From positions 50,138,325 to 50,202,324 of the forward strand of contig OY744544.1 of assembly GCA_963556195.1 (NCBI GenBank): DNA of 64,000 nucleotides, in the 5' to 3' direction. Source of the stretch: Sepiola atlantica (taxonomy: Eukaryota > Mollusca > Cephalopoda > Sepiida > Sepiolidae). The first letter of the stretch is position 1. Each line of letters begins with the position of its first letter. The position numbers were made by a program, and so were the translations under genes. Below the pieces are notes generated by a model that ran no database searches, had not been told where the DNA came from, and saw only the letters and a list, made by a program, of their open reading frames with translations. Shown in pieces: positions 1-12,699 of this stretch.

Positions 1-1430
1 GGCGAAGACTAAACATATTAGTAATAAATAACATTTGATGAAAAAGATAATTGGGTTTTCTCTCTTTTTATTCTATGAGAAGCCGTGTAAATTGATCTTC
101 TGAATTGCGAGGTAGGGGGTATTTACTTTCCTCAGCTAGAGTAAAGGACATTTTTTTCACCTCGGACAATTTTATTTTTTTGCCATCCAAAGCTCCACTG
201 TTTTGGGAGCTAGCTATTAACCCTATTTAGTAAAACAGCCTCCCAACTTTCCCTTCGAGTGGAGGGGCAACAAACTAAAGACAGTTACATGTTTTATTGA
301 ATGAAGTAGCCATATTGAAAATAATATACATAGTATATTATTTAAGTTTCAAATTACAGTTTTAACTACCTACCATGTCAAGCCACACTGAAGAGTCGTG
401 ATACGTGGTTACGATTCTCAATATAAAGTAAATTATAAAAATATTATAACTTCACTCTCTTATAGGTTAGGCTTCGAATCTCAGACTGAGTCTCTCCATT
501 CCTAGCAACATTAAAGACTCGTGATACGGTCAAACAACTCTCTATATATCTAATGAATTAATGCGAAAGTTTTTTCCACCTACACTAACAATATTAACAT
601 TCAAATTGGTTAGGCTTATCTTATTCTAATAATGCAAGAATATTTTTAATGCAATATATAGTAATATCCAAACTTCCTCAAACGGATCTCGATATTGGTC
701 ATTTGCATAATTTTTTAAATGTTTCTAATAAATTAATATTCTGTAATATACATTTCTAATTTGTACTGCAAATGTTCTTCTATATACGCAATCTATTTTC
801 GATAGTACTATTATTATAATTATTAAAAAGTAAATTACAAATATTTTATTTAAGAAAAGATAGCATTTACAAAACTTATTTAGAAGTTCATTTTCAAGGG
901 AGATTATTTACATCAAAACGAAAAATACCGCCGAGGTGTGGATAAAATATACTACACTTTGATCTTTGCCAAATTGCCAAGGAACCAAAACATAATGTTT
1001 TTATGACCAGGTATTTTTGAATGAATGTAAAAAATATAACAAACACTCGATTTAATCGGAATATCTTTTAATTGGGGTGGGTAATGTATTATATGTTTTG
1101 TTGTCATAATACCGTTTTCCCAGTAATTACCTCCTTTGTTCTTATATGATTGATGTTTGAATTTTCCCAGGTATTACATCTTTCTTTATTGTATTATCTT
1201 TTATCGCGGATATGGAGAGTAGTATCGGTTCTATTATTATAAGACCGTTCTCTCAGGAATTTCCTTCTCTTTATGGGGAAACTGACGTTAGTGTTCGTTC
1301 GTCATGATACCAAGTCAAGAGGTAACTGCAATATATGCTTTTTACCATAATCTAATCCTCGAGGGCTAGCGACCAAAGAAGATGATTGTCAAACGAGCTA
1401 ATAGTAAAAGCTTATTATAGTTTCCTGAAA
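1..1430. other. AT-rich DNA without recognised gene
   Basis: I see no open reading frame with family resemblance and no clear repeat here. A GTTAGGCTTCGAATCTC stretch near 467-483 resembles a tRNA B box, but I could not find a partner A box. Confidence 0.5.
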
Positions 1431-3688
1431 CAGTATAAATATACAAATATAAAAATAAAATTATAAATAAAAAATTATAAATAATTATAAATATTAAAAT
1501 ATAAATAAAAATTATAAATAGTTAATTATAAATATAAAATTGTAAATATAGAATAATTAATATAAAATTATCAACCTAAAATTATTAATATAAAATAATA
1601 AAAATACAATTATAAATATTAATTATAAATATAAAATCCTAAATATAGAAATTATAAATACAAAAAATTATAAATGTAAAAAATAAATATAAAATTATAA
1701 ATTATGAATATAAAATTATCAATATGAAATTATAAATATAAAACTATTAATAAGAATCGTACATATAAATTTATAAATATAAAATAATTAATATAAAATT
1801 ATAAATATAAAATTATCAAATAAAATTATCAAATTAAAATTATGAATATAAAATAATGAATATGAAATTATCAATATAAAATTATAAATATAATATTATC
1901 AATAAAAAATCATGAATACAAAATTATCAATATAAAATTATAAATACAAAATTATAAATATAACATTGTAAATATTAATGATAAATATAAAAATATAAAC
2001 ATAAATTCATCAATATACAATAATAAATATAAAATTATCAATATAAACAGTTAATATAAAATTATAAATATCAATATATCAATATTAATTATAAATATAA
2101 ACTTATAAATGTAAAATTATGAATACAAAATTATAAATATACAAATATGAACATTAAATAATAAATACAAATGTATAAATATAAAATTATAAATATAGAA
2201 TTATGATTATAAAATAGTTAATGTGAAATTATCAATATAAAATTATGAATGTAAAAATATACATATAACATTATACATATTTATTAAATATATAAATTAG
2301 AAATGTAAAATTAGGAATATAAAATTATCAATATAAATTTATACATATATAATTATGAATATAAAATTATAAATATTAATTATAAATATTAAATTATAAA
2401 TATAAACTTATGAATGTAAAATTACAAATATATAATTACAAATATAAAATTATGAATATAAAATAATGAATATAAAATAAAAAATATGTAATTATCAACA
2501 AAAAAAATTATCTTAATAAAATTATAAATATTAACTATAAATATAAAATTATAAATATAAAATTAAGAATATAAACAAATGAATATACATTTATAAAAAA
2601 AATATATAAATATAAAATTATGAATATAAAATTGTAAATCTAAAATTATCAATGTCAAATCATCAATATAAAATTATACATATAAAATAATAAATATTAA
2701 TTACAAATATAAAATTATGAATATAAAATTATAAATATACAATTATGAATATAAATTCATAAATATGAAATTATAAACATAAAATTCTAAATAACAATTA
2801 TAAATATAAAATTATAAATATAAACTTATGAATGTAAAATTATAAATAAAACATCATCAATATTAATTATAAATATAAAAATATAAATATAAAATTATAA
2901 ATATAAACTTACAAATGTAAAATTATAAATGCAAAATTGTCAATATAACATTATCAATATAAAATTATCAATATAAATTATAAATATAAAATTATCAATA
3001 TAAAATAATAAACATTAAATATTAATATACATTTATAAATATAAAATTGTAAATATAGAATTATGAATATAAAATTATAAATAATCAATTAAAAATTATT
3101 AATATACATTAATGAATATAAAATAATGAATATAAAATTATGAATATAAATTTATTAATAAACAATTAAAATTATGAATATAAATTATAAATATAAAATT
3201 ATAAATAAAAAAATATGAATAAAAAATTATCAATATAAAATTATAAATATACAATTATCAATATAAAATTATTAATAAATAATTAGCAATATAAAATTAT
3301 CAATATGAAATTATAACTATAAAGTTATAAATATAAAATAAACAACTTTAATCATAAATATAAAATTATAAATACAACATTATGAATATAAAATTATGAA
3401 TATAATATATATATATATAAATATGAATATAATATATATATATTAATTTATAAATATAAAATTATAAATATAAAATTATAAATATAAATTTATTAATTTA
3501 ACATTATTCAATATAAAATTATCAATACAAAATTATCACCATAAAATTATAAATTTAAATTATCAATACAAAATTATCAATATAAAATCATCAATATAAA
3601 ATTATCAATACAAAATTATCAATATAAAATTATCAATACAAAATTATAAATATAAAATTATAAATATAAAATTATAAATATAAAATTA
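1431..3688. repeat. AT satellite, about 14-bp degenerate unit
   Basis: More than 2.2 kb of near-continuous variants of ATAAAATTATAAAT, with point changes and small indels (for example AAAATTATCAATAT and AAAATTATGAATAT). Nearly free of G and C. The array runs straight into the 70-bp array. Confidence 0.9.
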
Positions 3689-4375
3689 GACTAATTTCCA
3701 ACCGAATTTCGTGGAACTTACTTTCTCTCTGCCTTTCTCTCAAAAAGTTTTGACTGTAATTCAATTTCCAACCAGATTTCGTGCAACCTACTTTCTCTTT
3801 GCCTTTCTCTCAAAATGTTTTGACTGTAATTCAATTTCCAACCGAATTTCGTGCAACCTACTTTCTCTTTGCTTATCTCTCAAAAAGTTTTGACTGTAAT
3901 TCAATTTCCAACCGAATTTCGTGCAACCCACTTTCTCTTTGCCTATCTCTCAAAAAGTTTTGACTGTAATTCAATTTCCAACCGAATTTCGTGCAACCCA
4001 CTTTCTCTTTGCCTATCTCAAAAAGTTTTGACTGTAATTCAATTACCAACCGAATTTCGTGCAACCCACTTTCTGTCTGCATTTCTCTCAAAAAGTTTTG
4101 ACTGTAATTTAATTTTCAACCGAATTTTTTGCAACACACTTTCTCTATGCTTTTCTGTCAAAAAGGTTTGACTGTAATTTAATTTCCAACCGAATTTCGT
4201 GCAACCCACTTTCTCTCTACATTTCTCTGAAAATGTGTTGTCTGTAATTCAATTTCCAACTGAATTTCGTGCAACCCACTTTCTCTCTACATTTCTCTCA
4301 AAACGTTTTTACTGTAATTCAATTTCTAACTGAATTTCCTGCAACCCCCTTTATCTCTGCCTTTCTCTCTCCGAT
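3689..4375. repeat. Tandem array, 70-bp unit, about 10 copies
   Basis: The unit contains TTTCCAACCGAATTTCGTGC, a pyrimidine-rich CTTTCTCTTTGCC block and CTCAAAAAGTTTTGACTG. Successive copies start 70 bp apart (for example 3711, 3781, 3851) and diverge toward the right end. Because 70 is not a multiple of three, the short open frames here shift frame at each unit and are not taken as genes. Confidence 0.92.
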
Positions 4376-5055
4376 TGGAGATTCTAAAACTATTACCTCG
4401 TATTAGATGTGGTGAGATCAATAATTTCGCTTAAGATGTGGTCGGATCTTGAGATTCTAAAAACTAATAACTCGTTTAAGATGTGGTCAAATCTAAGGAT
4501 TCTAAAACACTATTAACTGATTTAAGATGTGGTGAAAGTTAGAGATTCTAAAAACTATAAACTCGTTTAAGATACGGTCAGATCTTGAGATTGTAAAAAC
4601 TTTGAACTCGTTTAAGATGAGTCCAGATGTAAAAATTCTTAAAAAACTATTAACTCGTGAAAGATGTGGTCAGATCTAGAAATTCTAAAAACAATTAACT
4701 CGTTTAAGATGTTGTCAGATCTAAAGATTCTAAAATCTAATAACTCCTTTAATATGTTGTCAGATTTAGAGATTCTAAAATTTTTTAACTCGTTTAAGAT
4801 GTGGTCAGATCTAAAGATTCTAAAAATAATTAACTCGTTTAAGATGTAGCAGATCTAGAGATTCTAAAAACAATTGACTCGTTTAATATGTTGTCAGATC
4901 AAAAGATTTTTAAAACTATTAACTCGTTTAAGATGTGGTCAAATCTAAAGATTCTAAAACACTTTACCCATTTAAGATGTGGTTAGATCTAGAGATTCTA
5001 AACACTATTAACTCGTTTAAGATGTTGTCAGATCTAGAGATTCTAAAAACTATTG
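4376..5055. repeat. Tandem array, about 46-bp unit, roughly 14 copies
   Basis: The repeated unit reads approximately AACTCGTTTAAGATGTGGTC followed by AGATCTAGAGATTCTAAAAA. Copies vary by a few bases and indels. It directly follows the unrelated 70-bp array. Confidence 0.9.
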
Positions 5056-5109
5056 CATCGTTTCAGTACCAATAATCTAATCGTCTTTTACGTTCCGTTT
5101 TAAAACATC

Positions 5110-5111
<2 letters not shown>

Positions 5112-5204
<93 letters not shown>

Positions 5205-5205
5205 T
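5112..5205. repeat. (TA)n microsatellite
   Basis: About 94 bp of uninterrupted TA, with one small break near the right end. Confidence 0.97.
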
Positions 5206-6220
5206 CGTCGAGCCTATTTATGCATCACTATTTTAATCAATATTTCCGTTTTAGGTTTTAAAACAAGAAAATGTTAAAACAAGAAAACCTTACACAGCAT
5301 GCATATACATATAAGATTCTCTGAAACATTTCATGAACCACGAAACTGTTTTCGTAAATTCATTTTCACATTATTTATCAATCCGTCGATTTGATTTATA
5401 ATTTACTTTGTACTTACTAGCAATAATATTCTCCCCTCAGTCACATTTTTTCGCTTGTAAATATAAATATTGGATCTGCTAATGAAAAGCCAATTATTAA
5501 AATTCTTGTTGACGTACACAAAAAACAAGGATGGTCCCAGGAAGCAGAAAACATACTACAGTATCCGGAAACAAGATGGAAATGTAAAGACGGCTTGCCT
5601 TGTGACATAAGAACAGTGACTACACTATCACCCCCTTAAAACAGAGAGTTAAAGTCTTTGAAGGGTGGTATCATAGCAACAGAGAAGTTATTACATTATT
5701 ACTCCCAATAAAAGTGGAGAAGGTAATCTCAGAGAGGATGATGTAACCACCACAACATATATACTACACTGCCCCACGAATTGATTGATCGTCTCTTTAT
5801 CTGAGCATTCAAGATTATTGTAATATTACAATATAACAATTAATAAAAGTAATAATATAGTTTTTACTTCAGACAGATACAACAATTTTATTCTGAATAT
5901 ACGTACAATAGTACAATTAATAGAAGTATAAGTATATCAGTAAATAGAAGTACAAGTATAATTTCGGCTTCAAACAGATACCAAAACTACATTAGTTATA
6001 GATTTTTAAATTGATTAAGCAATTTGCTTTGAAAATATATTGCACTATTAGAAAACAATTTTAGCATAGATATTGAAATCTTTCTTGTCAATAATTGATG
6101 ACAGTAGTGTTTTTGTATTATTTTATATAAATCTGATTACCTCAATAGTTTTACATAATATAATGTAATATCAATTAATGATACATAACAAACACCCCAG
6201 TGGTGTAGAAGGTACTATAT
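5206..6220. other. Unassigned AT-rich sequence
   Basis: No recognised gene. The part around 5480-5760 is less AT-rich and lacks microsatellites, but it gives no family match in any frame that I could recognise. Confidence 0.4.
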
Positions 6221-6227
6221 CAAAATA

Positions 6228-6400
6228 GCACGGTAGCTCAGTGGTTAACGACGCTGACTGAAGACCTAGGTGCGCCGGGTTCAAATCTAGTTGGTTACAC
6301 AGAAACACTTTCTATCAAAACCCACACCTGACAGTGTGTTTAACCTTTTAGAGAGGATGTAAATAAAATACTTTTATTCAACTTTATAACATCAATATAC
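6228..6400 (+). repeat. tRNA-derived SINE
   Basis: The head carries an RNA polymerase III A box (TAGCTCAGTGG at 6234-6244) and a B box (GGTTCAAATCT at 6278-6288) at normal tRNA spacing. The 3' CCA and a proper acceptor stem are not evident, and non-tRNA sequence follows, so this is a SINE rather than a tRNA gene. Its 3' limit is estimated. tRNA-derived SINEs are common in mollusc genomes; I do not assign a named family. Confidence 0.7.
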
Positions 6401-6655
6401 AGCTGAAGTAGACACAATGTTCAGAATTACATTGCTTAGCGACAGTGCCTTAAAGAGCCAACGATTAATGTAATGGGTTAACAGTAAAACGCGCCCACAG
6501 GATAGCATTTCTCATGTTTACATTATATCATGTATTAAACGTGTACGCCTATGTTTTGTTATGTTATAAACGATTCAAATAACTGGGGTTAAATAAAGAA
6601 TTACGAAACTATAAAAATATACATGCGTTTTTTAAATAAAATGTTTAGCGGAAAA

Positions 6656-6730
6656 AGCTGCCGGTTAATATTCGTAAGTCGTTGATCTTACATCGATAAA
6701 TCGAGGTTTCGATCTGTGCGATCTACTTAG
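6656..6730 (+). repeat. Possible degenerate tRNA-like SINE head
   Basis: A GAGGTTTCGATCTGTG segment resembles a B box. An A-box-like GCCGGTTAATATTCGTAAG lies about 50 bp upstream. The following 110 bp lead into a (TA)n tail. Weak evidence. Confidence 0.3.
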
Positions 6731-6834
6731 ATCTAATCTATCACTGAATGAATTGAGATTGAGTTAAACTATAAATTGGTTATAAAGAGTTTGTACAGAC
6801 GGGACCTTGACTTGACGATGTAAGCAAAAATAAC

Positions 6835-6837
<3 letters not shown>

Positions 6838-6901
<64 letters not shown>
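6838..6901. repeat. (AT)n microsatellite
   Basis: About 60 bp of pure AT dinucleotide. Confidence 0.95.
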
Positions 6902-6902
<1 letters not shown>

Positions 6903-7914
6903 CTAAATGAATAAATGCGAAAGTTGTTTTCATTTATCAATCGTATCTAATAATCAAAACGGTTACTGTTATTTCAATCAAGAATACACCATTAAAACTT
7001 GATATGTTGTATAAATACTGCAGATGAACTTTTAAGAATAATCTTTGGCTGCCTAATTAGCATAACTATGTTTACATCGTTTATAATTTATTAATCTTTG
7101 GTATGATTAATTGGGAATTGCATTGGCTTATGTTTGTTATCTATATGCAATAGTTCTGTCCATATAAACATTAATTCCTTAAATTTATTTAATAAATGAA
7201 TCAGAAAAATAACTAAAACACCTTGAGTTTAAATAACCAGTGCGTACGACCTTACCGAAGGTATAAACGAAAATAGAAAGGGGTGGAGAGAGATAGTGTG
7301 GCTGTCTCGCTCGCTTCTCTCTCATCCCATTATATCACCCTTTTTTTCAGTTTTCACATTCTCCCTAAAAGATAAATAAGTTTTTTTATTAGTTAAGTTA
7401 ATGCCTTTATTGTAAAGTTTAACAAGAAACTTATTGTTTAATGTTAAGAAAGACCTTGTCACTATTCTGATTGACAAATTAAAACAATAGTTTAGTAGCA
7501 CTGTGATATGTTCCAATTACGGAAATATATTGATTCGTATTTTGGTATGATTGTAGATTAACATCCTCCGCGAAATAACCTCCCATCCACTCCAAAAGTA
7601 TTTATTTTAGGCGATCATGTGTGAACACCATGAAAGGTTCACGGAAAGATGAAGAAGGAAAAAAGTATTCTTTTGGAATTTAAAGTGGGGAAAAGTTTTT
7701 GTATTTAAATTTAATGTAAAATGATCCCCATTTTTCGGGCCAGTTAACTAAATTCTTTTTTCTATGGGAGTTAAATCTGCTGCGTATTTTAAGGGGGATA
7801 GCTTTTTGTTTAGGCGATTACATTTCGTTTTATGACCTATTCACTCGGACTTAGAGTTAGTAGTAGAACTATTTGCTAAGTTCCCTAAAAAAGATAGAAT
7901 ACCCCGGAAATCAG

Positions 7915-7915
<1 letters not shown>
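6902..7915. other. Unassigned AT-rich sequence
   Basis: No recognised coding or repeat feature. The short open frame on the minus strand at 7322-7516 has no family resemblance and looks like chance. Confidence 0.4.
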
Positions 7916-7960
<45 letters not shown>

Positions 7961-8317
7961 CTTTAGATATTGTTCGTTCTTTTTTTTAAGCATTGAATGA
8001 AAATGTAATAAATGACGTAATAAGCCCTTTAAACACGTAAGAAGCCCTTAAAAAAAAAGAACGAGCAATATCTAAAGAATGATAACTCCCGGCGTGCCCC
8101 TGGCTTCCTCGTTCTTATTTTCACTTCCGCCCATTCCATCTTGGCGGAGAGCGTCACACCAACACGACATTCTACTTATAAACAAAAGTAAAGTTTGTTC
8201 ATTTTATAAAAAAAAAAAATATCTCTGATGATGAAGGTTATATCCTTCGAAATTAATTGGAAAAAAATGAAAAAAAGAAATAAATCTTTCACGCATTGTT
8301 TAAAGGGCTTCTTACGT

Positions 8318-8394
<77 letters not shown>
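7916..8394. repeat. Foldback region between two TA tracts
   Basis: (AT)n at 7917-7957 and (TA)n at 8320-8393 bracket inverted repeats. ATTCTTTAGATATTGTTCG near 7958 is matched in reverse complement near 8063-8082. GTAATAAGCCCTTTAAACACG near 8014 is matched in reverse complement near 8297-8318. It may be a decayed MITE or foldback element; no transposase is visible. Confidence 0.6.
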
Positions 8395-8395
<1 letters not shown>

Positions 8396-9137
8396 ACTGC
8401 TCCTCACTAAATTCTAAATATTTTGTTTTTATTTATCTCCGAAATTTTTTCGGGGGGATATCGGAGGGTGTTAATCTGCATATTTATCCATATTTAATTT
8501 TTTTAAAAATCTTATAGATTTTTAAAACTATACGTCCCTTTTGATTTAAATTTTAAGCAATTGATTTTAGTTGTTTACTCTTTTCATGAAAATTGAATAA
8601 AAAATAAAATTATCTAACTAATTAAATATCTTATTTTTATGGTATGAATCTATACAATACTAAAAGTCTATTGATCTTGTATGTTTGCAATCAGCTTTCA
8701 GCTTTCCGGTTTTCAACATCCGGTTGCGCATGCGTAAATAGCATCGTCTTCAATCTGTTATTCCAATTCCGTTATTCTCTATTATGATTAACGAACGCAT
8801 GAAATTTTTCATTCTGGAAATTTTTATATCGCTTTTAATATAAACAATTTCATTTAATTTCATCAAATAGTTTTTTTGTTTTCTTCACGGCTAAAAACAT
8901 TCAACGGGAGGACTTCGTAAAGTCTGTCGCAGTTTCAAAAAAACTCCTCCCTTTTAACAAACAAACAAAAAAACAACACTCATAATTAATATCAGCCATA
9001 CTAGCGGTCGGTGAACGAAACCACCTCCCACTTTCCCTCTCATAGATTTCACCACTCCTACTCCCTCTGTTTTCGTTACGTACGCGAGAAAGCCTGCTGT
9101 ACCCCATTCCTTTCTCAAATCGCCATGGCCACCGCTA
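8395..9137. other. Unassigned sequence upstream of the Helitron fragment
   Basis: No recognised gene. Two overlapping minus-strand open frames around 8900-9200 run antisense into the helicase fragment and show no family features. Confidence 0.4.
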
Positions 9138-9431
9138 CAGTTTGAAGGAGAAATCGTTTTAATTCCAAGATTGAAAATGGTTTTATCTGACGGTGACAAT
9201 ATTCCGTTTGCCAGAGTCCAGTTTCCTATACAATTAGCATTTGCTATGACTATTCATAAGTCTCAAGGACAGACCTTACATAAAGTTTTAGTTTATCTAG
9301 ACAAACCTGTCTTTCAACATGGTCAACTATATGTTGCACTCAGTAGAGTTAAGCGAAAGGAAAACATAAAAGTTTTTTTAAAACACTCAAATTGTACAAA
9401 AAATGTTGTAAATAGAAAAGTATTGTCTTAG
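9138..9431 (+). pseudogene. Helitron helicase C-terminal fragment
   Basis: About 97 codons, open up to the TAG-like end at 9431. They carry the final conserved blocks of the PIF1-type helicase of Helitron Rep/Hel proteins. GEIVLIPR opens the fragment, RVQFPIQLAFAMTIHKSQGQ is the motif V region, and HGQLYVALSRV is motif VI. In intact Helitrons this helicase, fused to a HUH replication protein, drives rolling-circle transposition. Here only the last part survives; the Rep domain and helicase motifs I-III are missing upstream. No in-frame start is credible: homology begins abruptly at 9138 inside the domain. The stop follows soon after motif VI, which is the normal end of such proteins. A cellular PIF1 helicase is less likely given the exact Helitron-like ending and the surrounding repeats. 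Confidence 0.85.
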
Positions 9432-9720
9432 TTTTAGTGACCTTATTATTAGCATATAAATACAATATTTATTTGCTGTACAATAAGTGCTTAAGCACCC
9501 GTGCTTTTCAGCGATACATATTCAATAAAATAAATGGATTAATATAAATAATCTGGATATACGAGAGTTAGAACCTGATAAGAAGTCTCAATTAAGCGAA
9601 AGGATAACAAAAGTTTTCTTTAAAAAACTTTAATTGTACAAAAAATGTAAATAGAAAAGAATTGTCTTAATTTTATTGCCCTTATTATTAACATACAAAT
9701 TAAATATTTTACTGAATGTT
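9347..9720 (+). repeat. Partial direct duplication of the helicase end
   Basis: The segment from GTTAAGCGAAAGG (9347-9475: last helicase codons, stop and 3' flank) recurs diverged at about 9587-9720. The shared string includes TTGTACAAAAAATGT, AATAGAAAAG and CTTATTATTA. The offset is about 240 bp. The second copy has lost the frame. Confidence 0.8.
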
Positions 9721-10506
9721 TGCTTAAATTAAATGAAAAAAGTTACATTTTATTTTCATTTTCTATTTAAAAAGCCATTATTAACATGTGGAGAGTGTTT
9801 TTTTATTATTCTGTACTTTCAACTAACAATTTCATTTAAAAGATGATATATCAAAATTTGAATTTAACTATAATAAGTATTATGGTACCTGTTCAGTGCA
9901 TATTTACCTATAAGTATGGCCAACCACTTATAATTCAGTAACTGTAATTTAAAAAAAAAACAATTATAATAAACAGAACGACTCATAGAAATCTATCTAT
10001 ATTCTTTTTTCATTTTAATATACTTTCATAGAAATGCTTCTGTTATGTAAAAAAAACCTATTTTCTTTATGCCACAAGTGTCACGCTCATACATGAATTC
10101 CATAGCTAATATAACAAACTGACCCAACGGGTCACGGGTGGTCTAGTAAAATATTAAATGTGTTGATATTATTGCAGATGAAAACCCATCTCCTGATAAA
10201 ATGAGATTCTATTTTTTAGGGGATTACGTGTGAATACCCTGAAAAAAAACTGTCGGAACTACAAAAATATTTTAGTATTCAGACTGGGGAATTAGATAAG
10301 CAAATAAATTAAAAGTAATATGATCCTTCATTAACCTTAAGCTAACAATATATAAATAAATAAATAAATACACACACAAATAAGTAAAAAAAACTAAACT
10401 AAACTAAAACCTAAAAACTTAAAAACTAAAACCGAAAATAGATATACAAGGAACCACGTGTTAATGTCATCGATTATATTGACACAAAGAAACAGGGATA
10501 GGCTAA
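9721..10506. other. Unassigned AT-rich sequence
   Basis: It contains short A-rich and ATAA-type low-complexity runs (10347-10430). No gene recognised. Confidence 0.4.
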
Positions 10507-10875
10507 AGTTTTTGGCCTTTTGGCTAAGATCAAAGTGTAGTATCTGTTCTGATGGATACTGCACCCCATACTGGTATTGTCTTGACTTTCAGGGCTTGAC
10601 TTACGCCAGTCAATGGGTCTGTCCTTTGCAGTTCTAGGAGGTCCACCCTCCCAGGCTTTGCATCCCCTCTTTGGGGAGGAGTCGATTTATTGCTTACTGT
10701 CTGAGACGGCGCCCTACCGGGGAATGCCGACGGGACTGCTCAGGAAATTTTTAAATGGCCAGAGTGCTCACCTCTCGGGTGCTGGCTTTTTAAACCTCAC
10801 TTTCCCGACCCTACCTTGGGTCACATCTTACTTGTGGGAGTAGGATCAAAACTGGCCTTGTGCCTAACTCCTGGA
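10507..10875 (+). repeat. U2 snRNA-headed composite segment
   Basis: Positions 10514-10550 match the 5' domain of U2 snRNA (GGCCTTTTGGCTAAGATCAA then GTGTAGTATCTGTTCT), including the GUAGUA branch-point-recognition sequence. The match stops after TTCT, so this is not a complete U2 gene. It continues as GATGGATACTGCAC, which pairs back to GTGTAGTATC with one mismatch. About 320 bp of unusually GC-rich sequence follows, free of A/T runs, with no recognised coding content. A second U2 fragment at 25451-25512 stops at the same place. A U2-derived retroposon or a U2-target-site relic are the main options. Confidence 0.65.
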
Positions 10876-11139
10876 GAGGAGTAAATCAATACTCTATATA
10901 GAAAACAGAACAATAGAATAGGAAATAGAAAGTAACACTAACCGAACCTTTGTTCGTGACAAGCCCACAGATTAGCTAAGAGAACAACAAATAATCTGAT
11001 TGGTTAACTAGCTAGTCGTGTATAAAAAAAACACCCGGCAAAGCTAATTCCCTGCATTTTAGCCTGCAGATCCTCTCCCCGGATGAAACGCGCGAGCCTC
11101 TGTGTAGCTTAATTGTCATAAATATATTTTCATAACTTA

Positions 11140-11141
<2 letters not shown>
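10876..11141. other. Unassigned sequence
   Basis: No recognised feature between the U2-headed segment and the next (TA)n tract. Confidence 0.4.

Positions 11142-11202
<61 letters not shown>
11142..11202. repeat. (TA)n microsatellite
   Basis: About 60 bp of pure TA. Confidence 0.95.
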
Positions 11203-11203
<1 letters not shown>

Positions 11204-12305
11204 CGTGTATCGAAAGTAAGTCCATGTTATTAAATGTTCGTTACTTATTACTGAAATATAATTATTACAATAAATAAATGTGATAATAAACTGTATAGTA
11301 TAGGGTTTCATTTAGACTTCAATATGAGCGCTAGCATTGGTAATAACCATTTTAATCTCCCGCTGAACCGCATCAACTGCTTTCACAAGAAACCCTTATT
11401 TTTTCACTACGAGTCACCTCTTACCAAATCAAAAGAAACTCTCGAAGATAAGGGTTTATAGGATGAATAGTATAGGAGAAATAAAAATCTTTGCATGTCA
11501 CCACCTACTCAAAATAACAGCCGACACAGAAAACATAAATTCTTTCTTCCTCTTTAATCGCTCATGGAATATAAAGACCAAATTCTGGGAAGCAATAGTT
11601 ACAAGGCTGACCCTAATTTTTCTTTTAACCGTTAATCTCTATCTTTTAAATGTCTCCTAAGAATCAGGAACATATTACATAAATTAATGAGTGGAAAATA
11701 AAAGGGTTGAATTGAATAATGTACAGAACATAAAGCGTGGAGAAGACGTCAAGAACGTCAAGAACAATATGGAAAAAAGGAGGTAAATTGAATGGGGAAA
11801 TCGAACGGTAGAGATGATAAAAAGAGAACCAGTGTTTTCAGAAAAGGGAAGTAAGAAACAGACAACGTGAGAATGTTAGGTAAATTCTAAAAACAATGCA
11901 CTCGATTATTGCAAACGAATACAACATATGTTGTGTTTTTGCAGATCAAAACAATGCTTCAAATGTGTTTGAACAAAGTAGAGAAAAGCGAAGACAGTGC
12001 TATTCACTAAACGATTATAGAATAAATCAATTTGGAGAGAAAAAAAGGTATAAATCGCGTTGGTGAGTCCGTAAAAGAAGCAGTGAAAGCAGCAACAAGT
12101 ATGGACGCTATGACCTTGTGTATCATTGATTTTTAGACAATACAAACGCAGTTATTGACATAATATCGTGTGCTGTGTTCAATAGTCTATACATCAATAC
12201 ACAGGCTGTTGGATCGATCGTATATTACAGAAAAAATTGCATACGTGATCGCTAACATTGCCATTTTCTACTTCCAGTCTTCATCTAACTTACGACTAAA
12301 ATAAC

Positions 12306-12308
<3 letters not shown>
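11203..12308. other. Unassigned sequence
   Basis: Short open frames at 11463-11660 (plus) and 11906-12145 (minus) show no recognisable domain or compositional bias. I see nothing that supports a gene. Confidence 0.4.
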
Positions 12309-12347
<39 letters not shown>

Positions 12348-12348
12348 G

Positions 12349-12396
<48 letters not shown>

Positions 12397-12400
12397 TATG
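12309..12400. repeat. Interrupted (AT)n microsatellite
   Basis: Two AT tracts separated by AATGTATATATACAT. They adjoin the paired hammerhead unit. Confidence 0.93.
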
Positions 12401-12428
12401 ATATAATAAAATATAAAATTATATTTAA

Positions 12429-12472
12429 CTACAGACGCTAGCGTTTAAAGATTTGAGCTCTCATCAGTGCAG
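12429..12472 (-). ncRNA. Hammerhead ribozyme motif, copy 1
   Basis: Read on the minus strand, this 44-nt block has the type I hammerhead layout. Stem I is CTGCA/TGTAG (five pairs including one G-U). The core CTGATGA is intact. Stem II is weak (GAG/CUU). The GAAA box is altered to TAAA, so G12 is lost. Stem III is ACGC/GCGT with a two-base loop, followed by the cleavage triplet GTC. Hammerheads with very short stem III are known in Penelope-like elements and in small retrozymes. The damaged stem II and G12 suggest that this copy is inactive or weak. Confidence 0.7.
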
Positions 12473-12699
12473 AAAAGTAATAATTTCAGACGGTTAGCAA
12501 GCAGTCGCCTTATCTTCGAGTCCACCGGAAACTGTCACGTGATTAAGGGAAATCACGATCTATATGTACCTAGAAGCGGTTAGCGTACAGAAGACTAATC
12601 GAAAGTGTTCGACGAACGTATCCGGAACATTTATTTAGAACTATTTTCTCAAAGGGGCTTATTATAATATTTTATGAATAAATATTAAATCATTTTTAC

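Noticed and set aside
3711..4171. Overlapping frames that look like a repeated small protein
   Set aside because: The 70-bp unit is not a multiple of three, so the same DNA is read in changing frames. There is no start context or conservation.
6228..6300. Functional tRNA gene
   Set aside because: A and B boxes are present but the acceptor and anticodon stems do not close and SINE-like sequence follows.
8228..8517. Open frames with long YI runs (also at 11012, 35590, 35693, 37413, 62197)
   Set aside because: They are translations of (TA)n microsatellites with short random ends.
10514..10550. Functional U2 snRNA gene
   Set aside because: Only about the first 45 nt match. The Sm site and 3' stem-loops are missing.
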